Assembly (NCBI GenBank): GCA_013396915.1 | Contig: VWZL01000320.1 | Location: 207,048-271,047, forward strand | Reading direction: 5' to 3' | From: Stercorarius parasiticus | Taxonomy: Eukaryota; Chordata; Aves; Charadriiformes; Stercorariidae | DNA: 64,000 bases | Part shown: positions 1-14,850 of the stretch, piece after piece | Numbering within the stretch: position 1 is the stretch's first letter | Layout: the number at the start of each line of letters is the position of its first letter | Program-made: the position numbers and the translations under genes | Notes under the pieces: generated by a model | Seen by the model: only the letters and a program-made list of their open reading frames with translations | Told to the model about the DNA's origin: nothing | The model's database searches: none

Positions 1-3000
1 CTCCAGAATAAACAGACCCAGGTGTCTCCAACTGTTTCACAAAAAGTGGTTTATCTATTTATTGGAAATAAAAGTTTCTTAATAGGAATTGCATTCTATT
101 TGGGCAGAATGTAATTAAGTTTTGAATTTTCTTTTGTTCTATAGTATAAGACATTATTGCTTCTACATTTTTGGTCATGGTAAAAGACTTAAAAATAATC
201 CTTCTACCCCCTTCATTCTTCTGGCAAGACATCAAAAGTAGATTTACTTAGCCTGTGTTTATGATAAACAATAAATATTCCTACAAGTTCTGATCCTATA
301 ACACTTACTTGCCTGAGTTGGCCCATCGACTTATGTTGATGTTGGTTCAGGATTCAAATTAAGTCAGAAGAAACCTTTCTATTAATTTCCACAGGCTTTG
401 AAGTAGATTCTTGTGTGCCAACAATTCTTCTTTCAGTGAGTTATCCAAAGGCACATTAGTGACTTCAGGTATGTTTTGGCATCTGGATTAGTTCTCATTG
501 CAAAGTGTTCAACAGTGAAAAGCAGTGAAGGCTTTCTGTTCTTTGCCAAAATCAATATCTGTGACAAAAGAGTTCAACAAACTCAAACTCATACAGAACA
601 ATTAGGCCAAGTATGTACAAATTTACATAAAACACCTATCTGGGATACAGATTTTGGATTCTAGCCCTTACAACAAGCTCCAGTATACTGTAGAAATAAA
701 AATGTATTTAGTCTATAAACAAAATTTAAAAAGAGAGGGGAAAAGGAAGAAAAGAGAAGGAAAAAAAAGGCAATTATTGCAGTTACCTTTAGAACAGAAG
801 ATATGTTTTCTAGGGTAAAATTCTTTGAATTCATCAGCTTTACATGGGGATCCAGTTGCGGTTTTGGAGGTTTGGGGTTTTTTTGCCTTTCATTCTAATC
901 AGTCAAAGCCTTACCTTCCTACTGTAAGCTTCATTTAAGTTTTTCAATGTATATTGGGCCCTTTTAAAGCTCAGTACTGTTATGAAGGACACCTCATTTT
1001 AAAACAGTGGGCATAAGGCTTTTAAGTTAAGGCTGAGGTACTGAAAAAGTGGTATATGATGAATCTCAGCTTGACTACCTACCAGGACTACCTCAACGTG
1101 GTCCTGTTTTTCGGTAGGTGATGTATTCTGTAGCTCCATGGATTTCAGTGAGTTCTCCAGCTCTTTGTGAAACTACTTTTTTTTTTTTAAATTATACGGA
1201 TGATTCTTTGTCTTGACTTAAAGAGAACTATTGCAAAAAGTTTAGTTATAAATCCCTAAAAATCCTACTTTTAATTGCACGTGCTACATATCAGCTCAGT
1301 GTTTGGTTAGTGCTTTCCCTCACAGGTTCTAGACAATACATCTCCCTCTTACTCATAGTTTGGAAAACACAAATAATTTTCAAGTTAAAAAAAAAAGAAA
1401 AGGAAATCTTCATATTTTGAGTTCCCTTCTTTGAACAGCAAAGAACTGGCACAAGTTTACATTTTGATACATGTGAGATAAGGCGTTCTCCATCTTTCCC
1501 ACGGTATAACTTTTTCTTTGTCATGTACTTTCCAATATATAAGTTTTCAAACCTCTGCGGTGTTGACAACAACTTTACATTCACAGCTCACTTTTTTTTT
1601 TTCATTCATAATTCTTCAAGGCAGATTAGTGTCTGCCATAGAAATTCCTTACAGGGAAAAAAGTGTTAGTAGGGGAAAGTGTAATGAGTTTTCTGTGCAA
1701 GCCAGCACCTGGACAATCAAAATTGCCTACATCCTGGAACCATTGACATCTCAGCAAAATGCCAGTAAATCCTTAAGGTTTGCTAGTGAATGATAATCAG
1801 ACAGTGATGATCCAATTCTTTGGTCTATCCCTACTTGGTTTGATGGTTAAAAAGTAATGTTAGGATCTGCCATTTGAAGGCATGGATTTTATTAATCATG
1901 GAAATCTAAAGCACCATGCTATATGTTTTCGACTTCCAGACATTTAACTATTTGCAGATTACAGTTAGTGCTGGTAGTACAGTTTATTAAATTACCTTAT
2001 GTTTTCTATTTTAAAATTCTATTTTCAGACACCTGTCTAAACTTTATCTGGACGGCTTGCAATTTAAACACCAGGTGTCTGCCTCAGGCTGAATTTCCCT
2101 GGAAAGTTTCAACAAATCTGTTCAGTAGTTTGCTGAGAACAGGGTCAGAGGACAATGAAATTTCCATGCTGAATTCAATAAAATTTCTTTTCTTCAAACT
2201 TTCAGATAAAGAGCTTTTGCTGTGTGTGTCAGCTTTCTTGGACACCGCCTACTGCAAACCTGGGAGAACAAGTAAACATTTCTCAAGTATTTCTTCTGTC
2301 AGACTAGAAGAATGACTTTTAACAATCATTTTGAGTGAAAGATGTGGCTATCTGTCTGTATGAAAGGAGTTAATGGCTGTTTTGTAAATGTGGTTGAATG
2401 AAAAAACCAAACATTTGATCAGTCACTCCAAGCTTGAGATTGAGCCTCACACACAAAAAAACCCAAATAGTTGTATAAATCATTTACGTGATGTTAGCAA
2501 CATAAAGTAGTGGTCTTCCATGCTTTTAATTATCTTTTTGACATATTAAACCCAGAAATTTTTACCTTAGTTTTTAACATAATAGACATACCCCACTGCA
2601 AAATTCTGATTTCAACAGAAGATTTTTTCAAAGTCGGTGGCTGTCAGCTATATAACCACACCGCGGGTCTGCTTTTTCAGTACCACAGGAATTAGGATTT
2701 TCTGACTAAATCTCGGGATACTGGATTGAAAAATAGGAAACTATCCACAGTTTAGCAGTCTACTACATGTTGCTCAAAAGTTATATGAACTGGATGCTCA
2801 TTTTTCCTTGCCAAATGGAAGATTTTAAGCTATTAAGAATCATGTGAGGTTCTATGTTGTACCAAACACAGATAATGCAGATGCTCAATGAAAATGCTCA
2901 CTGAAAATCTGGTCTGTAGCTTGCACACAAGCTCCTCCTTGAGGAGCTGAGAATTATTACAGCAGAAGAGAAGCACATTATTTTTAACATTGTATTTTGC

Positions 3001-4130
3001 CACATTTTGCCTGTGCCAGAAGACAGGTCTAAATTCTCTCTTCTGAGCTATTGTTACTGTTCCTGAACCTTTGACATTGGCACAAAATGCCAAAATATTG
3101 GATCTCATTTTTTAGTAAGAGGAGAGAGTTCCGGAGAAGTTCAGAGACATTCTAATTCAAAACTTTTTGGAGTAAGTTCTGTATCCAGGTAAGCCAACCC
3201 CTTTCTCAAATATCTTCTAGGTCACCCCTGGGTCCAAGGTGAAAAAAGCTGAGAGAGTGAAGAACTGGTGTATCTGTACCTTCTTTTATCATCCAGCTTC
3301 AAGTGTGATGTTTGACCTGGGTGAAAGGAGACAAGGAAATTAAAAAAGAAGAGGTGCAGAGAATTACACATCACTAGCATATGTCCATGTTTCTGCTATG
3401 TCCATCTGAAGAGAGAAGCTACAAGGAATGTAGCTCTTTATTGCTTAAATCGTTATTTCATTCTTTTAAAATTATCCCTAATGTATATGAAGAAAAAAAT
3501 AGGAAAGCAGGAAAAGTTCAGTCACATAACCAATGACCAGCTATACGTTACACTTTTCTTCATGTTGGTGCAGCATGTTCTTCTCAGGCTGTGAAGATAC
3601 TGCCAAGCATGTAAAACTGTCAGAACAACATGAAGGTAACTGTTTTCCAGAAGATACCCAGAGCTACACCCTTCTTCCCCAACAGAAACCAGATTTCATG
3701 GCACAAACAGGATTCTTTTCTTTAGAAACAGTGTTTGAGGTATTGATGTCTGGGGGTAGTAGATCTGGACAATGTCTGACAGCCTGATAAAAATGGATTT
3801 TTCTGAGCCTTCGGGATCTTATGGAAAAAACCCTTTTAGCTGCAACTCCCTTTATTATATGAAAGGGAAGTCTAAAATCAATGTTTCTGCTAATTTATCC
3901 ACATAGCACACCGCCAGCTATGTGGGAAAAAAACTAATAATAAAAAAAGTCAGTGCGTGAGAAGCCGGCATAGGGATGAGTCGGATGGGAGACATGAGAA
4001 GTCCATAGACTCAGAGAGAAGTGAAGACAGAGCAGTACCGGTTTTATAGAAGGAAATTAAAACCAGGGTAGGGTAGCAGCACGTAAGGGAATTTCTGTTC
4101 AGTTGTGTAAAATACCCTTGTAAAAGAAAC

Positions 4131-4163
4131 TGTGTGTGAGTGTGTGTGTCTGTGTGCACACAA
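4131..4163. repeat. Imperfect (TG)n microsatellite
   Basis: The stretch is a TGTGTGTGAGTGTGTG run ending in TGTGCACACA. It is simple sequence only. Confidence 0.9.
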
Positions 4164-7100
4164 AAGGTAAGGGTGTGAGGGGAAAATTTTGAATCCATCT
4201 AGAATTTTAAATACTCTTACTGTAGAATTCTACATGATTAATTGAAAAGCCGTATGGTGTGGAAATCATTAAATTTAAATTGAATGGTCTTGATTTTTCC
4301 AAGGGAGTGATGTTAATCTCTGTTTCTGTAGCCATCTCCAGATGGATAATCCTTGGTTACTTTTTTAATCTAAATACAACTTTTGTTTTCTTTGAATTTT
4401 ATAATCTAAAACATTTCATAATTGGGCAAGGTGGATAACACTACAGAGGAAATTCAAGTAGAATTGAATATTTTTCAAGAATTTCTCATTGCGTATTATC
4501 TCATGCCATTCTCGCTTAGTCTGAAAACTTCTGACAGAAATAGTGAAATTGCACATACTAAGCAAATCTTACAGAACAAAAGTTAAATGCTGATTTTACA
4601 TTTGTAACAATCCTAAACAAGACTCAGCTGCTTATCTATTCGGAACAAAGAGTACCCCATGACCTGTGCTCAGTCATAACATACATACTGCCAAATGCTA
4701 ACAAATATTACAAAAATCAAAAGAAAAAGAATTTTGGCAGGTTTTTTTGTGCTTTGCACAAGGGCTCCCTCCTTCTTCCCTGCTGAAGTGTGTCGTGCCC
4801 AACCACAGGTCAGCCCAGGCTGAGAAAATCCCAGCTTTGGTTAGTGAAGAGCTTCAGAATACCTCCTGGTGAGGAAGACCTGGGTCCTGAGCAGGAGTTA
4901 GGAGTGGCTAGAGACAGAAAAATCATATGTGAGGGGAGGGAAAGCAAGGGACATCTGCAAGAATAAAAATACCAGCTGTATCTCCTTGCATTTACTCACA
5001 GAGTCACTACACTGATGTTTCAATTAAACTGGGTTTCTAGATAACGATTCATTGTTAACACTGATAGCATTCATTGGTTTGTAATATATCCCCGTACTGC
5101 TTTATGCAAGAGGGTAAAAGATAGAAATACAGCATCCAAGGGAGAAAATAACATACAGAAGAAAATCCCATATAGCCGTTATAATGACATACAACTCAGA
5201 ACTCTGAGTTAAAGTTGCCATGACAGCTGCAACCCAATTTCATTGCAGTTGGTATTGAATTCTCTAAATAGGGATATAAAGCTTGGATCTCAATATAATG
5301 TCTATGCCATGGTATTCAGGCAAAGCAGGATGTGTTAGGTAATTTCATAATATTAGTATTCTCCATTTCTCACTTTTCTAAGCATTGCCTGCCCTTTTCT
5401 CAGAAGGGGGTGAAAAAGAGAGTTTTTACCTCAAATATCAGCCTATCGTTATCTATAAAAGACGTTAATGCAAAATGTGTTCCTCAGAGTGCAAGCCAGC
5501 AGTGGCAACACTTGTCCGTACTTACCTTCAGCTTCGAATTGGCAAGGGGCTCAACACAGGCAACCCCCTTTGTCTGAGGGAGCAGAACTGTGGCTAATGT
5601 TATATCTGTACCACAACGTGTAGATTACACTGGCGACTACTGTATAGTACAGTTACATGGTAACGGACCCCTTTTAATTTTGGGTCTTACCAGCAGCTAA
5701 GTGGGATTTCAAAACTGCCTTCCATAAGGCCAAAAATACAACTTGTTATGAACTAGAGTTTCATAAAAGTTATCGATACAATTATATGGCAGGACTAGTT
5801 CATATTACAACCCAAGAAGCCCCATTTTATCCCGCCGTCTATCCACACATACAGGATGCTTGCAGTTTGACAGCCGGCAGCTGGCTGGTTGCCTGTCTGC
5901 TTGATTCCAAAATCACTTTGGAAACTATTAGTCCCAAAGTGAAAAAAACAGACAGCACCATTAAGGGCTGAAGATGAAGATAACACCTCAGTCCCTGTGG
6001 AAAGGTGAAGCTGTCAAGGGGAAATGGACTTCTTAAGCTTCATACATGCAGGTTCTTGGTCTTAATAAAGAAAGAAGAATATAACCATCAATGTAGTGTG
6101 CAAACAAATTAATCTCAAACAAATGGTTGTGAAAAATTTCAGCTCCATAACACATACTGAAGACAAATTACTCTCTTCCACTTTAGTTACTTTGTATCCT
6201 GAAGATAATTTGAGAATGGGAAAGCTGCCAAAGGGTGACAACTGACCTAATAAATGGAATAAATCTGTCACTGCTGTTGTCAGTTTCCAATCTTGTCCGA
6301 CAATGCATTTAGCTACCGTAGCAGAGGCAAAATGAGACTTGCAGAATATCAATTCAATTTAAATGAACGCAGGGAACTGCACTTACAGAAACTCCTCTTG
6401 TTGCCTGAACTGTAACTGAGGCATTTTGAAGAAAGTTGCTTGCCTTTAGCAGGAATTCAGCCTTATCAATGCCTGAAATGGCCTTTCTTCAGACTCCCAG
6501 CCAAAGCAACTCTCTACCAGCAGACACCTTGAAATATTGGGTACAGATCGAAAGCAAGAAAGTTCTCATTGCACTAAATTCAATTAAGCATAATACTAGA
6601 ATCACAACAGATTTGAGTTTCAGAAACAATCAGCCCCTTCCTATTAAAATTTTGCCTCACTGTAGGACACTGAGATGGTACAACTCACTGTAATTAATAC
6701 CCTGCAAGTTAGTAGAACTGTTTTGCCTTTTGCTCTTTTATTAGGACGGATGCAATGAAGGACAGAGAGGCTGAGAATAGAATGTCTGTGTACTAACTCA
6801 CTTAAAAATATTTGAGACAAGAACTGGATTATACTTCATTTCCACGGAGCTGGGGAAGAGCTGTTTGATCACTGCCTGTTCATGGCTGTGCAGACCCCTG
6901 CAGACCCAGGGCCCAAACAGCTCTTGCTTTTTGAAGTAAAACAAGAAAAACAACAAAAAAAACCCCTAACCACCTGAAAGGGATTATAACAGTTGAAGAA
7001 GCATGCACAACCATCAAAAAAATGGAAAGATACCCGTGTATATTACTGGGCAATGCTGGCACAAGAGCAAACATTTCAAGCATAAATTTTTAACAGAAAT

Positions 7101-8260
7101 TAGAAGAATTCTAAACATTAGATTTTTTTTTTTTATAATCCAATTAATTTCTTGAACTAAATTCCATTACGTATTGCAAGAGAAAAAAAATCTTTGACGT
7201 TTTTTAAGGTAAGTTAGGTCAATTTGTGATATCTGTATGATATGGTTATTTGAAATATCAATGGACTTGATACTGTGACCTAAAGCCTTTAAGCCCTTTT
7301 TTTGTCTTTTTTAATTTTTTTCAACACAAAAGAGTGAATGGTAGTTTCTTCAAGACTGTTTCTATGTTTTTCCAATTTCTACGTCTCTCACCTTCCAAGC
7401 TACAATACATTTGGTATCATAAATTACCCATGTACTTTCCAACTTGTCTGACATATTACCTGTGAAAGCCAGCTGAAACAGAACAATAAATAATACCCAT
7501 GAGGGGAAATACTCCTTTCTGATACTTCCGCTACACATATGCATTTGTTGTTGGCTTCCGCAATTGCTTAGCTTCACCGTGTTTCCTGCAGAGCACCATT
7601 TCCTCAGACATATTGAAAAACTGTGAGCTACAATAGCAGTGCCAGCAAATACAGCTTCTTTCTCATAAGATATTGATATGCATAGCGTATCTTTCCTTCC
7701 AAAAATGCAATATCTTTATATTAAAGAATCAATGTGAATCACATCAGAGTCCACTTTTGCCCTTTTATTTATAGGTAGCAACATAGTATATTTTATATGA
7801 AGCTAAGACAATTACTATTGTTTTGATATATTCATATCAAGAATAAGGACACAGTTGTAGGCTTCCAAGCAGTAACGTGACGTTATTTCTGCATATTCCA
7901 AGCCCAAGTTTATTGAAATACTTTATTGAATAAGCAACTTTTTTTTTTTTTCAGAAAGCCATGTAGGACCATTATTAAAAGGTGAGTTAATCACTTCTGC
8001 TTTCAAAAAAATTAACTGACAGCTTCCTCCCTTAGAGTGTGAAAATCTACAATAGAAGAATATACATTTTAGTGAGTAGCTTATCACAGTTCTGTTGATC
8101 TCAGCTGATAGTATCATATTGTCTCAGCTGAAGGCTGGTCCCACCTTGCTCCACAAGGGCAAGCATATATTTCTGTTTTGAGGCAGTTGAAAGCAGTAGC
8201 CTGATGGCTGCTGTGGCTTCATGTGCCAAGGTTCAGTCAGTAGCAAGGCTGAGTATGTAT

Positions 8261-8308
8261 TCACAAGACACACAAACAGATATGTATGCGTACACACACA
8301 TGCACAGC
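8261..8308. repeat. Degenerate CA-rich microsatellite
   Basis: CACAAACAGA, TATGTATGCG and TACACACACATGCACA form a decayed CA/TA simple repeat. Confidence 0.75.
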
Positions 8309-11300
8309 AGGCCACACGGATCAGCACAAGCAGCAGCACATTGCCAGCACCCCCATAAATGCATACGGCACTAACACAAATGTGAACAGTGTGGATGGCC
8401 TCATACTCTCCTTGCTTTCTGGCTATTGGGACGGAAATCCAGTGGTGGGGAAAAAAAAAAATGTATATACACAACATATTAATCACTCCAGTGGTGTACC
8501 TTAGATGCCCAGCCTACATGGTAGCTAGTCCCCAAATGTCCTGGTCCCCCCCAGTTACTCATACCCAGACATAAAACCCCAGGGATTTACAACTGCACTG
8601 CAGTAGCTGGTATCTTTTATTCAGTAGCTGGTACTTTTAATCCTACTTACTGGCTAGTTCAGTTTGAAGTTCACCAGCTTTCATGCATACCCACTCAGAA
8701 TAGAGAGCACACTTCTACAGAAGATAATTAGAAAGAGGATTTAATGAGAAGACAGGGCAGACTTGGATTATGAAATGCAGGGCTCAGTCTGACAAGTGTA
8801 CCAACAAAAGACGTTTATATCTGACCAGCTTGTTTTATGCCCTTTGCTCTCAATTTGTTCTTGCTTGCTCCTTCCTAATTCGCCTTGACTTCTTCCTTTC
8901 CTACCTTTCTTCCTCACTTAAACATCCTATGTCTCACACATTCCCATAATTCCTTTAGAATACCTCAGAATAAATTTTATGCAGTCCCCAAGTCTGCTTC
9001 CTCTGGTATCCCATAATGAGTTCTCTGCCTGTGTAGAAAGTAACCCCTTCAGTCTGCAAGGTGCTCTGGGAAAGACTGGCCTTGGTTCTTGGTGGGCTTC
9101 CCACTGGGGACAATGGTCCCACCATTCACCTTGGATAGTCCCAGGATTATCTGGTTTAGGGTGCCGCATTTATGTTACAGGGTTCCTCAGTCTGGCATTG
9201 GTCTGCTGATCTTCACTGGGCCTTTGTGCTCTTGCTGATTAGTTTTTAATCACATAACTGCAATTCTCAGCTCATGATTCGCATGAGACAAAGATCACTC
9301 TCCAAAGCCATCAAATGTTATGTTCCTCACCAACTCCACATTGCCAGTTCAGTGGCTTTGTATCCTGTCTTTCAGTCTTTATCCACTTCAATGTTTGTTG
9401 CTTATTCTTGTTACTAATGTGGATGAACAAGGCATGGGTATAGCAACTACTATTACCAGTCAGATGCTCAGTGCAGCCCACCTCTTTCCAGAGTGATCTG
9501 GAGAAATGTTTGCCACATTTCATTTCCTTCTCTTCTTCCTTTCTTTCCCATCTCCTTAAGTAGCAGTAGTAGCTTTCCTGCTTCTTTTTCCCACTCCTTT
9601 CTCCACAGCTCCCATCCAAGTTTTTCTTCGTTCTTTTATCTTTAGAAAGTATATATAACAACATAATGGTCTTTAATAAATATGGCTGTAGCAACTTATT
9701 TTTATTCCCTCTGCTTTCTGGATTTCAACACTGAGATACAAAATGGAAATTAAAGAAACTATGAGTTACTCCTCTCAATTGCTTCTCCATTTCCACATCC
9801 ACCATATTTTAAATTAGGTTGAGGGACACTCTATTACCAAAAAAGTGACTTTACTTAATGAATTATGAAGTGTTATTCTAACTTTTCATAGAAATCATAC
9901 ATGACATATGATGATAAACTTGTCATTTACCAGTGACAAATTTGTCACTTTGTGTGGGATTCATTTCAAGATTAAGACACCTACATTTAGCTGTCTATAT
10001 AAGCTAGATATCTAAGAGCTCATAGTTGATGGCATTCTAGCCAATACACTCAATGGAGACTGCAAGAACAACTATATTTGAGACATCAGCACATGGCTGG
10101 TAAAGATGTCACTGGACATGTGGGAGACTTGTGATCTTCTGGAGTGGTGCATGGGGGCCAGTTCAGTTGCAAAAACCTAACAGCATTTGAAATACTTTTG
10201 GATTTCAAAAGTTTCCTTTTAGGCCTGGTAGATATGATGAAGGACCTAGAGTAGACTCTCATTTTCTGCAAAATTAAAAAAAAAAAAAAGAAGGAAAAAG
10301 AAAAAGCAAGGAATCACTTTATTACTGGCAGCAATAGATAGCAGAAAATGAGCACGTAACAAGAAACTCTTAAAGCACAATGATTTTTCTGCCCTGGAGG
10401 TAAAATGAAACCCTGAAACACAAAATTACGGTGTTTAGACAACTGAATTGAATCCCAGATTTGCAGTGACTATTGTGGGACCTTTGGCATCTAGGTAGAG
10501 TCCTAAATTCAGGTGTCACTACTTTGAGGTTTGAGATCTTTCTTAAGTAAGAACTTCTATCATTATAAGCCATAAAAAGCTGTAAGATTATAACAATAAT
10601 GGCTTTTCCCCAAAATAACGACATCCGAATTCATTAACTGGCTTATTCACTTATTGAATTACCCATGATCAAGTATGTATATTCAAAGTAAGTACCTATG
10701 AAGTAAAAGTGAATGTCTTCCAACTTCAAGTGTGTGTGGAAATCTGAGGTTGAGACAAACACAATGTGATCTGACTTCTAACTTGAAACTTTAGAAAAAA
10801 ATTTTTTAAAGTTTACAAAGTTTTCAAGAAGGAAGGATGAATTGTTTCCTCAGTCTACAGTCTTGCTTCCAATCAGATGATGGAAATTGAAAATGCTCAG
10901 GTAGATTGAAGGGCTCTATGAGTGAAATATTTCTTATTGATTGCTCATTGTTAGCAACCCTTTGATTTTGGTGATAGACTCCATACTTTCTACTTCTTAT
11001 TCTTTTTGTGAAAGAAAATCATCATCTTCTTTCTATTTTTTTATGTGAGATTTTCTTTTTCAATATGTAGTTAAAAACAGACAGAAAAGAAACATTAAGC
11101 CAACTCAAGGAAAAGGCTTGAGATCAGATCTTCCATTCAACTCAATCACTAGAAATACAGCTGAGTTACTCCTATGTACACCATGAAAAGCCATCGCTTA
11201 ACTGGGGCTGTCAGGTCGCACTCTAGAATCTAGGTCTAGCTGTTCCAGACTTATAAAATTGATACCAGCATTTGGAATGTTGTTTCACTTTGGACAAGTC

Positions 11301-12981
11301 AATTACCCTGTCCGACTTCTGTAGCTGCAAATTCTACTTATTTAGCATGGCAACTGTGAGACTAGTATTGAAAATAAGAAATACAAGAAAAAAACAGGGG
11401 TGTGTGATTATCACTAGAAAACAAAAAGATTTTTTTTTTTTACTACATCTATAACTTTTGTTGGAAGAATCCTGTTGTACTTGCAAAATATCTTTTCTAA
11501 GACAGAGAAGTCATGCTGTAGATTCTGTAAAGATACTTACATGGGATGTAACCTCCACAGAACATAGTAAAAGGATGTTATCAAAACAGCAAAAATCCAT
11601 TAATATTGACTTTGAGATCTGTTATTACTGCAGCTCTCTTCTAACAGTCATAACTGAAAATGTTATCTTTCTCTTGAATACAAAATCACAAAATTTTAAG
11701 CACAAATATCTAAATGAGGAATCAGATTCTGTCACAACTATTCAGGTTTTATTCTGCTATCACTCGTGTGTGATTTCAGATGAAAAAGTAACAAAATATG
11801 TTCAATGTGGACAAAAAAAAAAAATCCTCAAGCACTACACAGGTAGTTTTAGTGAGTGAGCAGTGAGGTGAGCAAAGCAGAACTGCATAGACGTGACTGA
11901 AGCAAAGCAAACACAGAGAAGCTTTGATGCTTGTATTGTACCTGAAGCTCTGAAGCTGGTTTGGTACAGTGCAATACCTGATCATGCAAGACCAGCTCCT
12001 CACCTAATATAGATTGGAGTAGCTCCAATTGTTTAAAGGGGCTTAAACCTTCTTCTGGTTTATGATCTTTTCTTCTGCCTCAAGTTGTAGCTGTACATCT
12101 CAAAAACTGAATCTCCAAAAGTGCTTTGTTTTGTTTCCCAGTTTATTTATTTATTTTCTATTTCTTGACGCTTTTCTTCTGTCTGGAATAGGATAAAATT
12201 AAGCAGGGACCAGAAAGATCTGAGAAACATGTTTTTTTTTCCTCATCCAGTTTTCACACAGGCCATATGAATACGAGTTCACGGGACTCCAATCAGTCCC
12301 ATGGAGATCCATCCTGGGAATGGAGGGAAGCCTTACCTCTCCATGGCAGCACATCTTCACATTGCTCCCATGTTCCTGCACAGATCTCTTTATTCTGGGG
12401 GGGGTCTATGAGATATTATTAAAGTGATAACATTAAGCAAACCCCACACTAGGCTTCTTTGACTATGTGCTTTGAAATTTTGCCAAACTATTGTCCTAAC
12501 TGTTTACTCTATTAATCCTACTAAATTTTGCTTGTCTGTGCAGAGATTTATTGATCTTAATTACCTAAACAGATTATCTCCACAAATGAATTATAGTTGT
12601 TAGGATCCCAGATGCCTCACTTTGAAAAGATACTGCCAGCTTTCAAAGTACTGTTCTTTGGTGTATATTAATGTTTTTTGGACAAAAAAAGGTGGACAAT
12701 GGACAGTTCATAGAATGAAAAATCAAAGAATGAAGCTGGCAGAGATGGCAAAATAGTAAAAAGCCAGATCCTGGAATACAAATTACTTTTTAGTTCAGTA
12801 TAAGGTATTCTTTATTTGCTTGCTTCTTTTAATCTACCAATCTTTATATAACGTGTCTGTAATCTTTCATGGATAGAACATCTTTGAACAGAAAAAGGCT
12901 GTTTTATTCTAATTATTGGAAATCTGCAAAAGCAAAATATTATGTGTAATTTTGTCTCTATCTAAATTCATCCATCGTTTA

Positions 12982-13028
12982 TCTCCCACCTGCTAATCAT
13001 TCTTCATCTCTCTCCCACCTGCTAATCA
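12982..13028. repeat. Two-copy 29-bp direct repeat carrying an E-box
   Basis: TCTCCCACCTGCTAATCA occurs at 12,982-12,999 and again, identically, at 13,011-13,028, a spacing of 29 bp. Each copy holds a CACCTG E-box followed by CTAATCA, a homeodomain-like core. Confidence 0.9.
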
Positions 13029-14850
13029 AAGGTAGACAAAAGGTCTAGTCCCATCCCACAGATCTCTTAAATTGTGTTGTCTCTTGGTATAATCTCAATT
13101 CAAATTGCAGGGATGCATTATAAAAGAATATATTATAAAAGGAAAAATCTTTGCTGAAAAGCATTGTGTTCTTACTGAATAAATGTTAACTGGAAACTGC
13201 GAGATTCTAATTCAGCATTTGCCAGCTTCATTCCATCAGTTGTCTTTTTGAAAGAAAAATTATCATAGTAATTACAAATTAAATGAAACTAAAATAAATG
13301 CCCCCTGTAAATTAGGATGGAACTTCATGAATTCTGAGAGAAAGATTGTTCATCCCTGCAATTTTTCTGGACAGAGCTGATGTTTTCCTTCAGCTGAACA
13401 GAGAGATATATAAAAGTCATATAACGGCTCAGCCTTCATCAACTTCAGTTTCAGTTTTGTGCCTAAATATCCTTCACGCTTTCCCCTTAATTTTACTGCT
13501 TTATACTCTTGACAATAGAAAAATATCATTGCTCCGCTCCTTAAAAATGTTTTAAGTTTAAATACAATAAATACAAATAGATGCTCGAGAGTCCTATTTT
13601 AACACTAAGACACAAGAATTTTGGTCTAGCACTTGACTGTGTTTAGAGATGGTAAATCTACGCATCTTACAGTCCCCAGGTATAGAATAATACCTCAGAA
13701 ATATGGCAAGAATCCTACTTGACAAAAGTTTGAAGGGTGCCTTGAAGATCTGTGGGTATTTTATATCTGTGAAAAGCATTAGTAAGAACTGAAAAACTTG
13801 AACTTCTCCTCAGCCTATAATCAACATATTACTCTAGTGACACTTCTATCATACAATTCAGAGGGAGAAAGCCTGCTTTGTTTTCTTCTCCATCCCCATA
13901 ATTTAGGTAAGAGTATAAAAAAAAGCCTCTGGCAATGCAAGAGATAAGCTGTCAATGAAAGATACAGACAACTTTACCACTTTAGTAAGATTCTGTGCAA
14001 GGCTGGAACCATGATATGCTGCTATAATTAAGCGAGAACTACAATAGAGGACTAATAAAAGAAATACCATCTGTCAGTGTTTTTTGTTCAAAAAAGCCAT
14101 TGTATTAAAGGAGCTGGAGCAGCCAGAACAATCTGAAGGAAGAAAAGCTGTGCAATAGCACCATCCGTGAAGCAGCAGAGAGTTACAGACTCAACCTGGC
14201 CTGTGAAGGCAACGTCAAAGGATAGGCAATGCAGTACTTTCTGCTGAGATTCAGAGAGGGGACCTCACTTTCACAGAGGCGTAGTGTCGCGGGGCAGGCA
14301 CGGGAAGACCGTTCAGTCTGTTTTGAAGCCTCTGCTTTGCACGCATGAGCACCAAACCGAAGTCAGTCCTGCAAGATGCAGAATTTAGGGGAATGCAGAC
14401 AGCTGACGTGTAAGTTCATATGGTGGGTGAGGGTCCTGCCATCAGAGCTGTGCTCAGAGCGCAGCTGAGGATTTGTACAAATTCAGCCTTGTAGAGCAGT
14501 TCATGACTTCTGCAGCGCAGCTTGTTACAGTAATCACTGATACCAGACCAACATGTTAGAAGGATGGATTTGTCTACAGTGTGTTGTAAGAGGGGCTTTT
14601 GTGTTTGAACATGAAAGCCACACCTGGAACTCCCTGCAGAGGCAGTTTCAGAGCTGACATAGCTCCTCTAAACTCCTACAACCTGGACACAAAACGTAGT
14701 CATTCTCTTGGAAGTCCAAATTAAACACAGGAAATTGAGAACTGAGATAAAAGCAGACTCAGTCAAATTTAGAGATGAGTTTAAGTGACTCAGTTTATAC
14801 CAGCAGAGGCGTAAACTCCTAATAATAGAGGGTTGTTGAGATGGAAAGAT

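Larger units (their letters stand above)
1..12981. other. Unique non-coding DNA
   Basis: There is no recognisable gene, transposon or RNA gene here. Open frames are short, lack splice signals and have no family resemblance. The region holds minor simple repeats and one perfect 18-bp palindrome at 9,932-9,949. Confidence 0.6.

Noticed and set aside
1923..2315. 130-codon plus-strand open frame
   Set aside because: It lacks paired splice signals, a start context and any family resemblance. Open frames of this length occur by chance in a window this large.
8124..8486. 120-codon minus-strand frame
   Set aside because: It overlaps the CA-rich microsatellite, which accounts for the open cysteine, valine and histidine-rich translation.
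11458..11859. 133-codon plus-strand open frame, the longest outside repeats
   Set aside because: The translation is lysine, serine and cysteine rich, runs into a poly-A tract and has no domain-like pattern.
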